The position numbers were made by a program, and so were the translations under genes. A stretch of DNA of 64,000 bases, taken from positions 14,628 through 78,627 of the forward strand of contig VZRS01000308.1 of assembly GCA_013398055.1 (NCBI GenBank), in the 5' to 3' direction. Of the stretch, positions 34,766 through 48,630 are shown in pieces (the stretch's first letter is position 1; each line of letters begins with the position of its first letter). The DNA is from Ifrita kowaldi. Its lineage: Eukaryota > Chordata > Aves > Passeriformes > Cinclosomatidae. Under the pieces are notes generated by a model, which saw only the letters and a program-made list of their open reading frames with translations, had not been told where the DNA came from and ran no database searches.

Positions 34766-37054
34766 GCAGAGCTGTGAAGCTTAAATGTTTCAGTCCCATC
34801 CCTCTCCTCTTTCCTTTTTGGGTTCGTTTCCATTGAATAGTGATTTTCTGTGTGACTCTGGGGTGGTGTTCCTTGCAATTCTTTCATTTTTTGGCTCCCA
34901 CTGACATTGCAGTTTTTCCAGGTGACCTACACTTTACCTGGCTTCTTGTATAGCCCCTGCTCACCATGGTATGAAAACACCAGTATGGCTTTTTTACCAC
35001 CTTCAGGGACACTGCCCACAAAGTGCAGACCTACAACAGAGCCCCTGGGTTGGGTGAGAGGTGTGAGACCCCCACAACACAGCCCAGCCCAAGGCTCATG
35101 GCCCTGAGTGTATGTTGGAGGCTCCTGACTATTTTTTTAGTGGTTCCAATCTCTGCTGAATGTCTGAGCTTGTCCCTGCAGGGAGCGAGCAGCAGAGCTC
35201 TGCCAGTGAGAGCTCCCTGGCATGATTTGCATTGCTCTGTTCCATGTGTTCAGTAAAACCAGAGCAAACCTGTCCATGGGCGCTCCTTACTTTGGTTTAG
35301 TTTCTCACCAGATTAAAGCAAACCGATAGGAGCCTGGGTTTAACACGGGAGCATCCCTCCCTCTGCTTGCTCCGGGGTTTGTATTAGTTTAATGAATTGG
35401 TTTAAATTAACATCTACTTGAATGGGTGCAACTCTTTCATGTAGATGAGGCCCGAGGCTACGAGATAAACAAGAGATGAGGTGAGAAGACCTTTAAATTA
35501 TTCACAGCCCAACAGAAACCCATATGAATGGATTGAGAGCTATTTTTGTCTTTATTCTCTTACCTTTTGAAAGATATCATAAAATGGCTGGAACAACTCT
35601 TAGAAGAAAGCCAGGGCCAGGGAGTGGGTGGAGAAGAATGCCAGAAGGTTATGGGTGCAACTTTGGAGCTTGTACCTGTGAGTGCCTCATCCCAAAGCCG
35701 GAGGAGCTGTCAGAAAGCTACACATGTGCAGCACATGAATGGGTAAGAAGAGGAAACACAGGGAAAGGCTGCAGGGCTGAATCCCAATCCCATTTAAAGT
35801 CAGTGGCAGAGCTCCACTGACTAAGATTGGCCCTCGGCCCTGATTTCATTTGTTCTGAGGGTTTGCTTGTGCAATTGTTAATCTGTGCTGATGAGTAATA
35901 ATTGCTACAGGAAGGGAACAGCGAAGAGGAGGCAGCACAAAAGCCGTGGATTCCGTCCTGACCCTGCCTGGACTCGGCATTTCACTGCATGGTTTCACTG
36001 TGTGCATTGCTGCAGGGGAGCATCCTCCCTGTGCCAATGCCACATCAAAGTGCAGTGTGTGGTGCAAGATTTCAGCATCCCGGGGTAGCAGACAGGAACA
36101 GCCTGAGCTGCCTGGGAAATGAGCTGGGACATGGGACTGCAGCCGGACAAAGGCCCACGTTCCTTCTGGAGATGTCTGGGGAAATGTAAAATCTAATCAG
36201 CCATACAGGGGGTCCAGGAAACTCTTGCTGTAATGCATGTGAGAGTGTGACAGTCGCAGTGGGTTTTACATACCAGTGCTTCCCCAGGGAGGTGGCTGAC
36301 ATCATCCCAGGGGGTGTAAGAGGAGCCCAGCTGTCACTGTCAGGGGTCAGATGTAGTGTGGTGGTCAGGGATGATTCTCCTGGATGAGATTGTCCTCAGT
36401 CAGCTCTAACTCCATCATCTAGCTGGGTTTCTGCACTGAGTGTCTTTCTCCATCTCTGGCTGTGGTGGGCCACTGGCACAAATTCCATGGCCTGGGAGGC
36501 AGCACAGGACAACAGCAGCTGTTTCCCACTTTCAAATCTCCATCCCATATGTGGAGGAGCTGGCAAGCTCCCATCTTTTATGAATGCCTGAGACTGCATA
36601 ACTTCTAATCTTGGATATCTGGTGCATTTTCTTCTCCATATCTTCCCTTCCTCCCTCCAGCCAGCCAGCCTTAACATCTGGAGTTGAGTTGGGAAGATTA
36701 CCAGCATGCAAAGGCTTGAGACTGCTCTGAACCAGACAAGTGAGCAGGGTGTCCTGTACTGGTGCTTCCCCTTCTCTCAGGAAAATATCCCATCTAGTGT
36801 TTGCTTTGGTCTCTAAGGGGACTCCTCATCAGCCTTGACTTTCAAACTGGAATGAAAATATCAGTATTGCTTTAATTTGCATTAATAATCTTAGCAGCTG
36901 AAAGGTTGGGCAGAATTTCTGTAAATGTTAGTTCAAAGTGTGTTTTTAGACTTTTGGTTCTTCAGATAAACACCCAAACCAAGTTTTTCTCATGTTCTCT
37001 CTGACTCTCATTTCAAGCATTGAAAACATAATGAATATATAACAAATAAAATAG

Positions 37055-37127
37055 AAAATATCATTAAAAATGGACTCATTATTAAACCTACAAATATCAT
37101 TAAAAACTGACTCTTTATTAAACCTAC
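37055..37127 (+). repeat. Two-copy tandem repeat, period 36 bp
   Basis: The unit 'atatcattaaaaatggactc' plus 'attattaaacctac' is followed at once by 'atatcattaaaaactgactc' plus 'tttattaaacctac'. Only a few mismatches separate the two copies, so the duplication is fairly recent. Confidence 0.9.
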
Positions 37128-40100
37128 AACCTTCTGATTTACTCAGAAGAGATCTGCCCACTAAATCAAATTTATCTTTGCATTTTGTATCACACAGTTT
37201 AACAAATAATACTAAACAGCTGTACAGAAGTGTGCCAGAGTTTAAAAACTTAAGTTTTTACTTTAAAATTACTTAAAATCTTTCCAGTCTGGTATTTATT
37301 TTCTTTGTTTCTATGGTATAACTGTCCTATAACACTTCAGACTCACAGGCCTGGTGCTTCAGAGCTTCTGACAGTGAGGATGCTGCACTTGGTTTATTTG
37401 GTTTACTTGGCAGTATTAAGGATGTAGAGAAGTGGAGAAAAGACCTGTTGATGATATTTCTGGGTAAATGAGAGGGCAGGGCAGTAGGGATATTTGAGAG
37501 GGTAGAAAAATGAGACAGAAGGGGCTTCCAACGACCATGGAGGGCAGAGCAAGGAGGAAGATGACAGTCGTTTGGAAAACTGCGAGCTGGAGAAATGGTG
37601 AGGTGCTGGATGCAGCTCCTGGGCATCCTTGTAGATCCCTGCCTTTCACTTCCACCTCCTCCTGCTCTTGTGCAATAGGAATTGTGTTTCACTGAATGCA
37701 CTGACCAAAAGTAAGAACTTTTCCTAGATGGATTGTTTTAAATCTTGTTATTCCAACATGATTTGGGCCCTTCTTACTCTTAAGGTATACAACCTAGTAA
37801 GGTTGACCCACTCAGTTAGTGGAATTGTCCTTTTATTATATACAACAGAGCATTTTCAGAGCAATTTCAACAATTCCAAGAAAAAAACCCTAGAGCTCAG
37901 TTTGCCAAGGTGTGCTTAGCTTCCATTTGCTCTCTAACGTGTTGTTTCCCTCTTTGTGCACCTCTTTCAAACCTGAGCTAATCCATCAAAGGCTCATCTG
38001 TGTCTCCGTGCAGTCAAGACATTCCAGTGGACAGTGTTGCCTTCAGTCAGATGAGATCTCATTTTCCTCTGCAGTAGTTGGAAAATGCAAATCAAAATGG
38101 GGGGACCTAGAGCTCCTTGCTCCAAGTGGTCTCTTGCTTTGATTGAAGTCTGAGTGGTTTTGCAGCTTTTATTCTTCTACACGCTTTGTTTTTCCTTGCC
38201 TGGTTACAGCTGAGGGGCAAAGGCAATGCAATGCCCAGCTATATGCAAAGGAGCTGGTGTGGGAGAGGTGAACAATCCATCTCTCCATGGATCCATCTCT
38301 GGGTGGGTGAGGAACCTCCCTCACACAGTAATCACACAGTGCATTAGTATGCTAAAGGCTGCCATTTAGTAGCAGTGTTATAAAATAATTTTTCTTTACT
38401 TTTCTGTTCATCCAAGACTACTTTTGTACCATCAGCCATTCCTATCCATCTTTAACCTCCCTGTTCTCTCTGCCTCAACAAACAGAAGAGACCAAGTCTT
38501 ACACTGTGTTTTTTAGCGTTTCAGATTCGGAGTTAAACTCATAACAGAGTTTACAGTTTAAGACTTTGCCCCCTGGTAAGTCCTAGGAGGTGAAAATGTT
38601 CCTTTCCATGGTGACAGCTATGTTGCTAAATACAACAGAGCAGATGTTGTTTTCAGCCCCAAAGAAAAGTGGCACAGCCAGCTATGTACAGAAGGTCTGT
38701 GGTGCTGCGGTTTCCTCTGGGCCCAGGTGTGGCCTTTAGGCCTAAGACACAAAGTGTCCAAAAATCACTGCCTGGGCTGTGTATCCCATCCAGATGGCTT
38801 TTCATACTATGAAACTGCAGGTGTGTATGTTTGGTGAGCCCTGGTGTGCAGCATGAGGAGGGGCCAGACTTCCCTGCGGATGCAAAGCCTGCTCAGACAG
38901 TGCTGGAGGACCACGGAGGGAGCCAGAGCTGGCTCTGGACTATCCATACTGCCTTTTAGGAATTCCTGCTATTCCCAAAGCCATGCCAGGCATTCCCTGG
39001 GAAGGTACTGATGGGCACAGGCCACAGCTTTATGATGGAAGGCACTGCCAGTTTAGCAGGGTGCACAGTAAATAGTCCAGAGCTTAAATTTGATTCGGTT
39101 CTGGAACTAAACACACCTGATCTATCTTCAGTAGAGAAGATAGTTATTTTCTGTGTTGCAATTTTGGGTTGTTTTCATCACATGTAGTGTTTTGTTAGTG
39201 GCACAGACTGAGCCAGAGCACACAGCGAAACCGCTCCTCACAGGTATTGTGACATTTCTGTGGTCACCTTGTGATGAAAGAGAGGTTTGGTGGAGGGATT
39301 TCTTTCAGGCTTGCTAAACACCTCCAGCTGCTCAAAAAAACTGCTGAATTTGTAGGGAATGGCAGTTCTGAGGACTGGACCTGAAGAAGTGATTGTTAAG
39401 CATTTTGCTGTGCAAGGGAAGAAAAAGGGAGGGGATGGGAAAAGCGAGATAAGGTTTGTCATTCAAAGGAAACACAGAATAGCCTCACCTTAAATCTTTA
39501 AATCTGCATCAATTATAACGCCTTGTTCACTTGCAAATTTCACTTTTAGATAAAGAATCATGGCTGGTTTGTTTGCCATTCCTATAGCCAGAGACAAGCT
39601 TCACTTACTCCCCTTTCATTTTCAATGACTAAGACTGAAAGAGCTAAATTACATTTCCTCCCCCCTATGGAAACCTGATGAACCAGTGTGAACCTGCACC
39701 TGAGAAGCCCCGGGAACGCTGAGGATTTGGCCACACAGATCGGACAGTTGGATGCTTAATTGCGTTCCGGGCACAAAGCCTGCTTGAATGTGCGTCTTTT
39801 ATGAAGTGCGTGGGAGGCCAGCACAAAAAATTAGACCCCATAAAGGTGCCAAAAGGAGAAGAGCAGTGCAAAGGCGTTGCAGTGCCTGCCTCTGCTGTGC
39901 TGGAGAGCATCAAGCTGCCCACCTCAGAAGCCCTCTGAAAAATGTACCCTGAGCATCAGCCTGGAGCTCGTAAGAAAGACGCAAAGATTTGCTGCGGGTG
40001 CTGGTAGAGACCTGGATGAACAGTAATTCATGGAGCTGGTAAGTAAGACTGGTGCCAGAAGCAACAGCAGAGCCAGACCTCAGGGAAAGAGAACTTGAAT

Positions 40101-40999
40101 GGATGTGAGGGGACAAGCAGAGCACAGGCAGAACAGCACGAGTTGCTGAAGGATGCTGGGAGCACATACACCCTGCAGTGGAGATGATCCTTCAGTAAAA
40201 GCATTCAGCCAGAGATGGAGCTGAAAACTGAATTTTGGTCAAGACAGGGAAGTGGTGAAGAACAAGGACTCACTGGCATAATTGGATGAGTTCAGGAAGT
40301 GCAAATTTTGTCAGATAAAAGGGCCACGATTTTTCAATTTGCTAAAAGATTAAATTAGCAGTGTACCATCCACTCCATGTCCATGTTTGCACTTTCCCAG
40401 GCTTTGCAAAGTAGATGCTACAGAGCCTTTTTCTGGATGGGAGCCTCCTTACTACTCTATGTATGTATCCTTGCATGAATTGCTGTGGATGCTTGTAGCT
40501 GCAGCAAGATCTGTGCCTCCCAGACAAAGCAGCCCCTTATGTCTGCCCCCTCCAACCACCTTGGGCACTTGGTGAAGACACATTGTAGTGCTGGCACACA
40601 GATGCTTGTGCTCGCTCCAGTCACAAACAAGCATAGTGTGGTACAAACAGACATGTTAATATTTTGAGTTTCAAGACCTTTTCAATCACCTCCTCATTAT
40701 ATTTCGTAGTGGCAACCCAGCTGAAGCACAAAAAGCCAGTATAGTTAGTGTCCAATATATCTTACGGTGCTCACTCAGGATTTGTAACTCGGGGCTGTCC
40801 TCGGACTCTAAATCAGGACATGAGTGAAGTGCATTGAATGATCCCATTAATATAAATAGCACTAAAGTTAAAAGCAGGGCTCAGTGAAAGGACTTTTGAT
40901 ACACTGGCTGCCGTCGCCCTCGAGTCAGCAGGTGGCATTATAGAACAATCAGGAACCCCCAAACCTTGGCCGCTTCCCGCCCGCAGCCCCAGACCTGAG

Positions 41000-41240
41000 C
41001 CCACGGGGGAATGAGCATGAAACCCGCCTGTTCAGCACAGCTGAAGCCGCACAATGAGCACTTGCCAATTAAGGCCGGGGCTATTGTCTGCGAAAGGTCA
41101 AGTGCTGGCCTTGCTGAAATCTTTCAACACCGGCTCCAGCGCGATTGGGACTTGATATATTTTATACAGCTGGAAACTTGCTCGGCCCTGCGCAGGGTAG
41201 AGCCAGCCTTTCCTCTGCCCTTCCCCCGTATTCCCCAGGC
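41000..41240. promoter_or_regulatory. Candidate regulatory block (unproven)
   Basis: A dense set of transcription-factor-like words in otherwise plain sequence: ACAATGAG and CTATTGTCTG (SOX-like), CCAATTAAGG (homeodomain-like), CAGCTG E-boxes and GATATATTTTATA. Balanced base composition without simple repeats fits a conserved non-coding element. This is a visual impression only; no conservation data are available here. Confidence 0.25.
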
Positions 41241-42367
41241 CGGCAATACGTGCTGGGAAACCTCAGTGAGGGAGGAACCTGGCTTTTTAATCTGCTACCA
41301 CCTCCCTCCCTGTAGGTATTGTGGAAGAACTGAGTTGTTGGCAGGGCGGTAGAAAAGAAGGTGGTTTGGCAATGTGGGCCAGGGGAGGGTGTTTGGGACT
41401 GGGTTTGTTTTACCATCTCCCAAGAGATTTTCTTTATAACTCTGGTGGTACATGTTTTTACAGCTTACTACTTTTAGTATCTGTCACTTGAAAAGAATAG
41501 ATGATCTAGATACATGGGGTAAAAAAACAAGTGCAAGCAGCAACACGTAACCAACAAAAAGAAAATTTTCCCATGAAATACCCAAGCGATACAGATGTTG
41601 CAGGGTGCTTAAGGAACCACAGGTTAGGGAAAGACTCGGCGCTTCTGGCTAGCTTTTGGATCCAGAGGCTGCAGATGAGAGCCTTCCAGCTCCCTTGGGT
41701 CTGATGCCAGATGATCCATCAGCCTAATGGCCATGCCAAGACATGGTACCTTCCAGCAGCTGTAGCTGGCAAGGATCTCTTCCCAGACTCCAAACCAGAA
41801 ACTGGAACTCCATGTGTGCCCATAGCCCCAGTGCTGTAATTAACTGCTGCAGGGACGAGTATTGCCTGGTGGGTTCTTGGTGATACAGGGGTTTCAGTGT
41901 GCACAGAGGCAGAAGTGAATCCCCTCCCTCAATTCCCACTGGAAAATGAACTCCTGGTGTTACTCCTTTGGCCCCTCCATTTGGGGACAGCCCTTGTTAA
42001 AGCAGATGGTGTCTTTGATTCCCAGTGATTAGTGACTGTGGTGTCCCCGCGGGCTCTGGGCTACAGTGTCCCCTTGCGGGGTGCAAGTTCAATTTTTAAA
42101 CCCCTGCACAAGAGCTGACTTTTGTTTCCACCAGTGGCACAATTAGGATGGACTCAGGGTGGTCCTAGGGAGGACCTCAGCCTCCCTGTAATTGCTGGTG
42201 ACAACAACCATAGGCTGGCATTGGACATGGCCCCATTCTCGCGTTGTCACCACGGTGCTGAGTGACTTCGTGAGGACGTTTTCCAGTGGGCATTGGCCTG
42301 GAGCCAGGCCACAGCCCAAGTTACTGCTTAAACCCATGGTTTTAATGTGCTAATCCCCGAGTCTGAA

Positions 42368-42399
42368 CTACATGTACTGTGTGTCTGTGTGTGTGTGTG
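42368..42399 (+). repeat. TG microsatellite
   Basis: Interrupted (TG)n run, 'gtgtgtctgtgtgtgtgtgtgg'-like, with no unit other than TG and one TC interruption. Confidence 0.8.
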
Positions 42400-44039
42400 G
42401 TCTTGAAAACTCACCAGTCTACTTGCAAATTTAAAAAAAGAGAAAACACTATAATATTTGCTCATTTGTTGCCACGGTGATGACGGAGCGTGGGACAAAA
42501 GAAAAGATATTCCGGTTGCCCCCGGGCCTGTGAACAAGCAAAATCAGAGAGAGTGGGTGAGAATGTGCTGTTAATTGTAACCAGAAATGCAGTAGGTCAG
42601 CCACCATCACTGCAAAGTGTTCTTCAAACCTCCTTTCATGTCCCAAAATGACATCCTGTAAAAGCTGGTGAAAGCACTGACAGCGGGACTTCCATTGTAC
42701 CAGGCGAGACTTGGCCCATGAATTAAGCAAACTGAAAATCTAGCCTTGCTCCCTCCAGGTATTCGTTTTCCTCACTTTATCGATAACCTGGCAGGAGCAG
42801 ATCTTGAACCAAATGTTATCTCGGCGCTGCCAGGACTTGCCGACAGCTGGAGGGGGAAGGCAGCGCTGCTGACTCCCGGAGATAACAGGTGGAATGCAAC
42901 AGGCGCTGCTTTTGTCTGCCATAACTTGCACTTCAAGCTCTCCGATGCTGCCGGGCCCTTTGCTGTCCCAGCCTGCAGACCTTGCCAGACAGAGCACCTT
43001 CCTGCCAGCCTGGACAAACGCATGCAAAAGAAATCCGAGGCATTTCACAACTTCCAGGTTCTGACAGCACTGAGAAAAATGCATAACCTCCCCATAAAAC
43101 CCCTTCCCCCATGTATTTGTTGTGCTAAGGAGGCACGTTGCTGCTTCTTGTCTGCAGAACATGGGCTCAGAAATTAACTGTAATTGTTGGTTCTCATTCT
43201 GTACGTGCACAACATTTGGCATGAAAAGTGTCTGCATCTTCTGTAAATCCCTCTTCAATTATGTGGAAGTGTTGGATTTAATTTAAACCATGGCTGCTCC
43301 CACCGAGCTTAAAAATAAAATAACATAAAAACAGAACCACCCAAATCAGTCATAGTATCTTGGTCATGTTTATGTTATATATATGTTGTTAAAATTGCTC
43401 CTATACAGATGGAAAGCTGAAGCCCACTCTCAGAGCTACCTAGTTTGTAAAGTTTCAAGAGGCTGTTGGATCCATGTGTAGATGGCTCTTCTGAGACATT
43501 ATTTTCCCTGTCTCGACCTACATTCTTCTATTTGCAAGAACCCAGAAAGTGATGCAACCTTCAGACCAATTCCACAACCATGAAAAATCCAGCATCCTTG
43601 GTTCATGGCCATAAGGATGCCCAGGCACAGTGTTTTTAGAGGCAGTATTACACAGCTCTTACTAGGTAAAATGGATTTTTCAGGAAGTGAAAGGGCAGTG
43701 CGTCAAAAATATGCCCAAATTAAATGCGGTCTTATTGATGTAGTTTTAAATACAAAGCTGGTCAATATAAAGATCACAGGATCTGGCTTACAGTTATCAG
43801 AGATGGAAAAATACCTATCAGACAAAGCTCTACAAGGGCAGAATCTGGTTCCTCCTAAAAGGGGGCTGGCTCTCATCTTTCATTGTTCTTTCTTCCATTA
43901 ACTTGATCTTTGATCTCAGTTGCTGTTAGAAATATCTGTAAACAGTGATGAAGTCCATTAACCAGATGTTTAACATAGTGAGAAGATCCCTGCCACAAAC
44001 AGACCATCTGATAAACAAGACTCATACAAGAGCAATACC

Positions 44040-44045
44040 TAATAA

Positions 44046-44076
<31 letters not shown>

Positions 44077-44077
44077 C
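44040..44077 (+). repeat. TAA/AAT microsatellite
   Basis: (AAT)n run with one ACT interruption. The polyasparagine and polyisoleucine frames across it are artefacts of the repeat. Confidence 0.95.
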
Positions 44078-46424
44078 TCCAGGAAAGAAGACAGTATTTT
44101 CATTTCCTGAAGGATCCGTCTGTCACCTTTGAAGCAAATCAAGCTGCTGGAAACGTGGCTCACAACAGCCCTTTCAGAATCATCAGCCTCAAGCATCCAG
44201 AGCCAAGCTAACATTTTGGTTTAACAAATATGGGAGTTCAGTTCAACTATATTAATTTGGTACTCAATCCACCACCAATTTCTTGACAGCAAAGATACTT
44301 GAAGAACAGATATTACAGAAACTGACCTTGTAAAAGGGTATTGCAATGATTTTAGTTTAGCCTCGGTCTATATGGGGTTCAAATCCCTGAAGCATCCAGC
44401 CCCACACAGGTGACATGCTGGGAGCTCCTGGACCATGGCTGTGGAAGGACTGTGTTCTCAGGGAGAGCTGCCTGGAAAGCCTTTCCAGAAAAGATGTGGC
44501 TTAGCCCAGGCTGATGGTGTTCAGAGAAAGCTGCAAAGTGCATTTTTAAATTCATAAACTGTTCCCCTGATCTAACTGATACATAAACCCACACTGGCAG
44601 TGCTCTTCACTGAGGAAGGAAGCAAGGAAAAAAGTCAAGTTTTACATTAAGTTTTTATAACCCAGTAATATTTTACAGCATGGTAGGAAATACATAAAGG
44701 AAAGGTGTGTGGAACCATCAGGTTAGAGATTTAAATTCTAAGTATTATATAGCCATGATTTATAAGCTATGGCTAAAACATTATTTAGTCCCATTCACAA
44801 TCCTGAGTATTTAAAAGTTAAAGCCTACCACTGCAAAAATGAGGCAGAGAAGGAGATCTGCTTTAAATGTACTCCTAATTACTGCTAGAGAGCTTTTATG
44901 AAGAACAGACCACAGCACTTCCTATTGCTTTACATTTTGTCCTGTTTTAGAGCCCCAAAAGTGATGTCATAACAGGGGGAAACTTGTCATGGACACACAT
45001 TAAACCCTGGACAGAAGGAGAAGACCTTTGATAACAGATATTCAGATACATAGATGGGTAATCCAATAAGGGAAGAAAATGCTGAATTAAAGACCTTTTT
45101 AGAGTTACTTACATGCATGTCTCAGAAATTCTACCTCTGTTCAGAGAGGCACATGCTGAACTGCAATCAAATTACTATGTCCAGCTCTGCAATTTCAATC
45201 ATTTATCCCATTTATAGGGGTCTTTTTGTCTTGAATTAGGCAAAATGTGAGCCCAACAGGAAATTAAGCAACTAAGCAAAATCAGGAAATTCACTCAAGT
45301 GGCTTAGTCAGTGGAATGCCACTGCTATCTTCAAACTAAAACTCCAAAGGGGTTGAACTGCAGTTGGATTTATTTTCAAAGTGGCTAATGTGCTTTTAAT
45401 TTGTACAAGGTTGGTAACCAGGAAAAAAATACATTGCTCCCATGAAGCTTGCCTTTAATTTTTTTCACAGAAGGCCTCAGAATACAGACATACATAATGA
45501 GTTTAAAAATGTAAAAAAATCATAACAGCTATTTTAATGACAAAGTTTGAGATGCTTGCTTTAAATAAGTACCCGCTGTCTTTAGAACATTAAAAAAGAA
45601 CTGAAACAGAAGAAATACACTCAAAGATTGCACTTCTTTCTCAAAACACATATTTTATGATAGCTCTTGGGGTGGGGAGAGAGGAATTCTTTTAGTTATT
45701 TCCAGTGGCCTCCCTGCATTTGGGATCTACAGATCTGTATGCAGAGTATTTTAAGTGATTTTTCTGGGAGGACAAGCTACATTTTTTGCTTCACAGAAAA
45801 CATTCCATCGTCCTGAACCCTCAAAGCAATTTCTTGCTTGCAGATTACCATTATTATTTATCTACCCAAAGTACCCAGGAACTCTTGTGATGGTCCAGGG
45901 CCCTGTTGTGCTGGGCAGTGCACCAACACAGAATAAGTGCATAATCCTTGCCAAGAGGCATGCAAAAGCCAAGAGGTGTCTTTTTGGAGTTTAAAAAGAA
46001 GACAGTGACACCATGGCTGATCTTTATTATGATTCCAGTGGTCCTCATTGTGTTGCTGTATTGCAGTTTGAAATCAGACATTTTCTTGTGACTTTAAATA
46101 AGTATTGCTGCTTACACAGCAATGCACTGCACTTGCCTTTGATTTAAATTAAGCTGTGAGATGCTTCATTAGCTTCAAGAGGAAACCATGGAGCCTCACC
46201 CTGTGGGTGACAGGTTTGGAGCTGGAGGGTTTCACTGCTGCTTTCTGAGCCCAGTACCTGTGTCACACTCTTCCTGCTCAGTTCCTTCTTTCTGGGAGAA
46301 AGGCTTTGTGGGCAGCTTTTGATGGACTTGTAACAACCCCAGTTTGGTATTCAAATAACAGTTATAATTAAATCTTCTGCCTTTAATCAGCAGTATCGGA
46401 GATGAGAGAGGAAAAAAGCACAGA

Positions 46425-46645
46425 TTTAGACTAGATATAAGGAAGAAATTTTTTATGGTGAGGCTGCTGAAGCACTGGCACAGGTTATCTAGAGGTGCAT
46501 GCCCCATTCCTGGACACACTCAAGGCCAGGTGGGCTAGGGCTCCGAGCAACCTGATCAAGTTGAAGACCTCCCTGATCACTGCAGGGGTGTTGAACTAGA
46601 TGGCCTTTAGAGGGCCCTTCCAACCTAAGCCATCCTGTGCTTCTG
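46425..46645 (+). mobile_element. CR1 LINE 3' end
   Basis: Sense-strand CR1 3' end, with 'gatataaggaagaaatttt', 'ggtgaggctgctgaagcact', 'ccattcctggacacactcaa', 'ggccaggtgggctaggg', 'gaactagatggcctttaga' and 'cccttccaacctaagcc'. It is similar to, but clearly diverged from, the copy at the left edge of the window. Confidence 0.88.
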
Positions 46646-48462
46646 TGATAACACACAGCCACTGTTGCGTGTCATCTGTGCCTGTCTGTGCATATCTGTA
46701 CACGATGTAGCAGATGGAAAACCAGTCAGGCAACTTCAACTGAGTTTTGTAGAGGTTAGAGACCTTTTGGACATCGCACAAAATTCATGGAAGTACCCAA
46801 CTGAATAGAAAACACCCTGCAAGTATTTCTGCTGAAGACAAGGCCTCTTAATCAGCTCCTGTGGTCTCAGACAACAGAGAACACAGAAAAAAACCCCCAA
46901 ACTTGTGAGGTTTTCTCCTACCCCAAGTGCAGAAAAAGTTTCAGCCAGGACTTGCATCTTAGTCAGTCAGCCTTGAAACAAATTCAAAAGACAGCAAGTT
47001 TCATTAAAACAGATTTTAAAATGTATCAGCTACAATATCATCTCCTCCCTTCTTCAGAAACACCCTAAATGTCTCATAGTTCAAAATGCACAGCAGTTTA
47101 TGTGGGTGCTTGGAGGTAATGAGGAAACCCCTCTTTCTACAGGACTGATGGATGTCTCTTGCTCCCCTGCACAGGGTTGATTGGGGGTCAGGAAGACATT
47201 TCCCTCCCAGTCAGGGAAACAGGGACATGAAGATTCATTTGTCTTTTTTTATCCCCTCCCTCTACAGCCAGCGGCCTGGCTGACCTCCTGAATCCTTCAG
47301 GTCATCATAAAAAAGCCTCAGGCCATGGTGATCACTCTTGTTTCCTGCTTGTGAAACACAGGTTACTCTCCTGAGAATGAAAATGCTTTAGTTTAATTGA
47401 AACCTTTGGGCTTAATATATGAGTACCTTTGTTAAATGTAAAGGCCTGAGGTAAGCAGAGGTCACACTGGATGATCTTATGGTGCAGTTCAGAGTGTCTG
47501 AGGGGCTCAAGAGGCAGAACAGCTTTTGCTTTATTGAAAGGTAGATAGAGGCAGAATAGGCTGTGAAGGGCTTTGAATGAAAAGATGGGGAGTGAGTGGT
47601 TGATACAACAAAAATAAAGCACAAAAATAAAGCCACCAGAGTTAGGAGGAGGAGGCTCGTGTGGCTAAAGGACATGGCTAGACAGCTAATGCAGCAGAAG
47701 TCAGTGGGTCTGGATGGGATGAGATTGGGTTAGCTGAGGGGAAAACTGAGAGAAAATGAAGAGTTCTGTTTGAGTCACAAAGGGCTCAAGCAGTCACTTA
47801 TGTGTCTGGGACAGGATTTCTGACAGGCTACAATTTCAGCTGGAGCAGAGCAGGCATGTCTGCGAGCATGAGTAGAAATGTGGTGTTTGAACTGCCTTCT
47901 GCAGGGGAAATTATCCAGAAATATAAGATGTAAGAGAAAACCCTTCAATACTTGAATATACCCAATGATTAGTATGCACAAATCTATGTGAAGAATTCAT
48001 GGTTAAAATCTTGGGTACCTATCACTCTGCTTGGCTGAAACACAAGGAAAATTCATCCCCAAATCCCTGTTTTGATTTGAGGATTAAAATAGTTCCTGCT
48101 TTATCTAACCACAGTCAATTTAGAAATGAGATGAAGTGACATACAGATATTATTGGCTTGCAATCACTTTGTTCTCCAGTGAAGTTTCATGTTTGAAAGA
48201 TCTCTGTTTCCTGAGAGATGGTAAAACATATTAAGGCCTGGCACCATGACACTGCCCAGTGCACATTTTCCACCACTTCACAGCAGAGCTTGTGTCGGAA
48301 TAAAAGAAAATAACACCTATGCAGGTATACACAATTCTAACACTAACAAAGTAATTATCCAGTGTCTTTCCACAGGAAAATTAATTTGCCAATTGCTCTC
48401 TCAGATTCCTGGGTAAGTAAGAGCAGAAAAGTACCAGAACAGTGCTAACTATTGTATCCTTG

Positions 48463-48630
48463 AAACAAAAACCAAAGCAAAACAAAACCAACAGAAAACT
48501 GCACCACCACCACCACAACAACAAGAACAACAAAACCAAGAACAAGAACAACAACAAAAACCCAAACAACAAAAAACCCCCAAATGAAGTAAAACCAACC
48601 AAAACCAAACCAAACCAAACAAATAAACTC
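48463..48630 (+). repeat. CAA/CCAAA low-complexity tract
   Basis: About 170 bases nearly lacking T and G, made of (CAC)n, (AAC)n, (AAGAAC)n and (CCAAA)n units in succession. The lysine/asparagine-rich frame on + and the leucine/phenylalanine-rich frame on - are consequences of the composition. Confidence 0.9.

Larger units (their letters stand above)
34766..46420. other. Gene-poor intergenic sequence with possible conserved blocks
   Basis: No gene is supported. Notable contents, listed separately, are a two-copy 36-bp tandem repeat, TAA and TG microsatellites and two motif-dense blocks (about 41000-41240 and 42760-43180). The longer frames in 42740-43258 on both strands (172 and 143 codons) overlap each other, have no recognised domain and lie in a patch that reads more like regulatory than coding DNA. 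Confidence 0.45.

Noticed and set aside
42740..43258. Overlapping frames of 172 (-) and 143 (+) codons
   Set aside because: Mutually overlapping on opposite strands, no recognisable domain, no splice-like boundaries. A non-coding regulatory block fits better.
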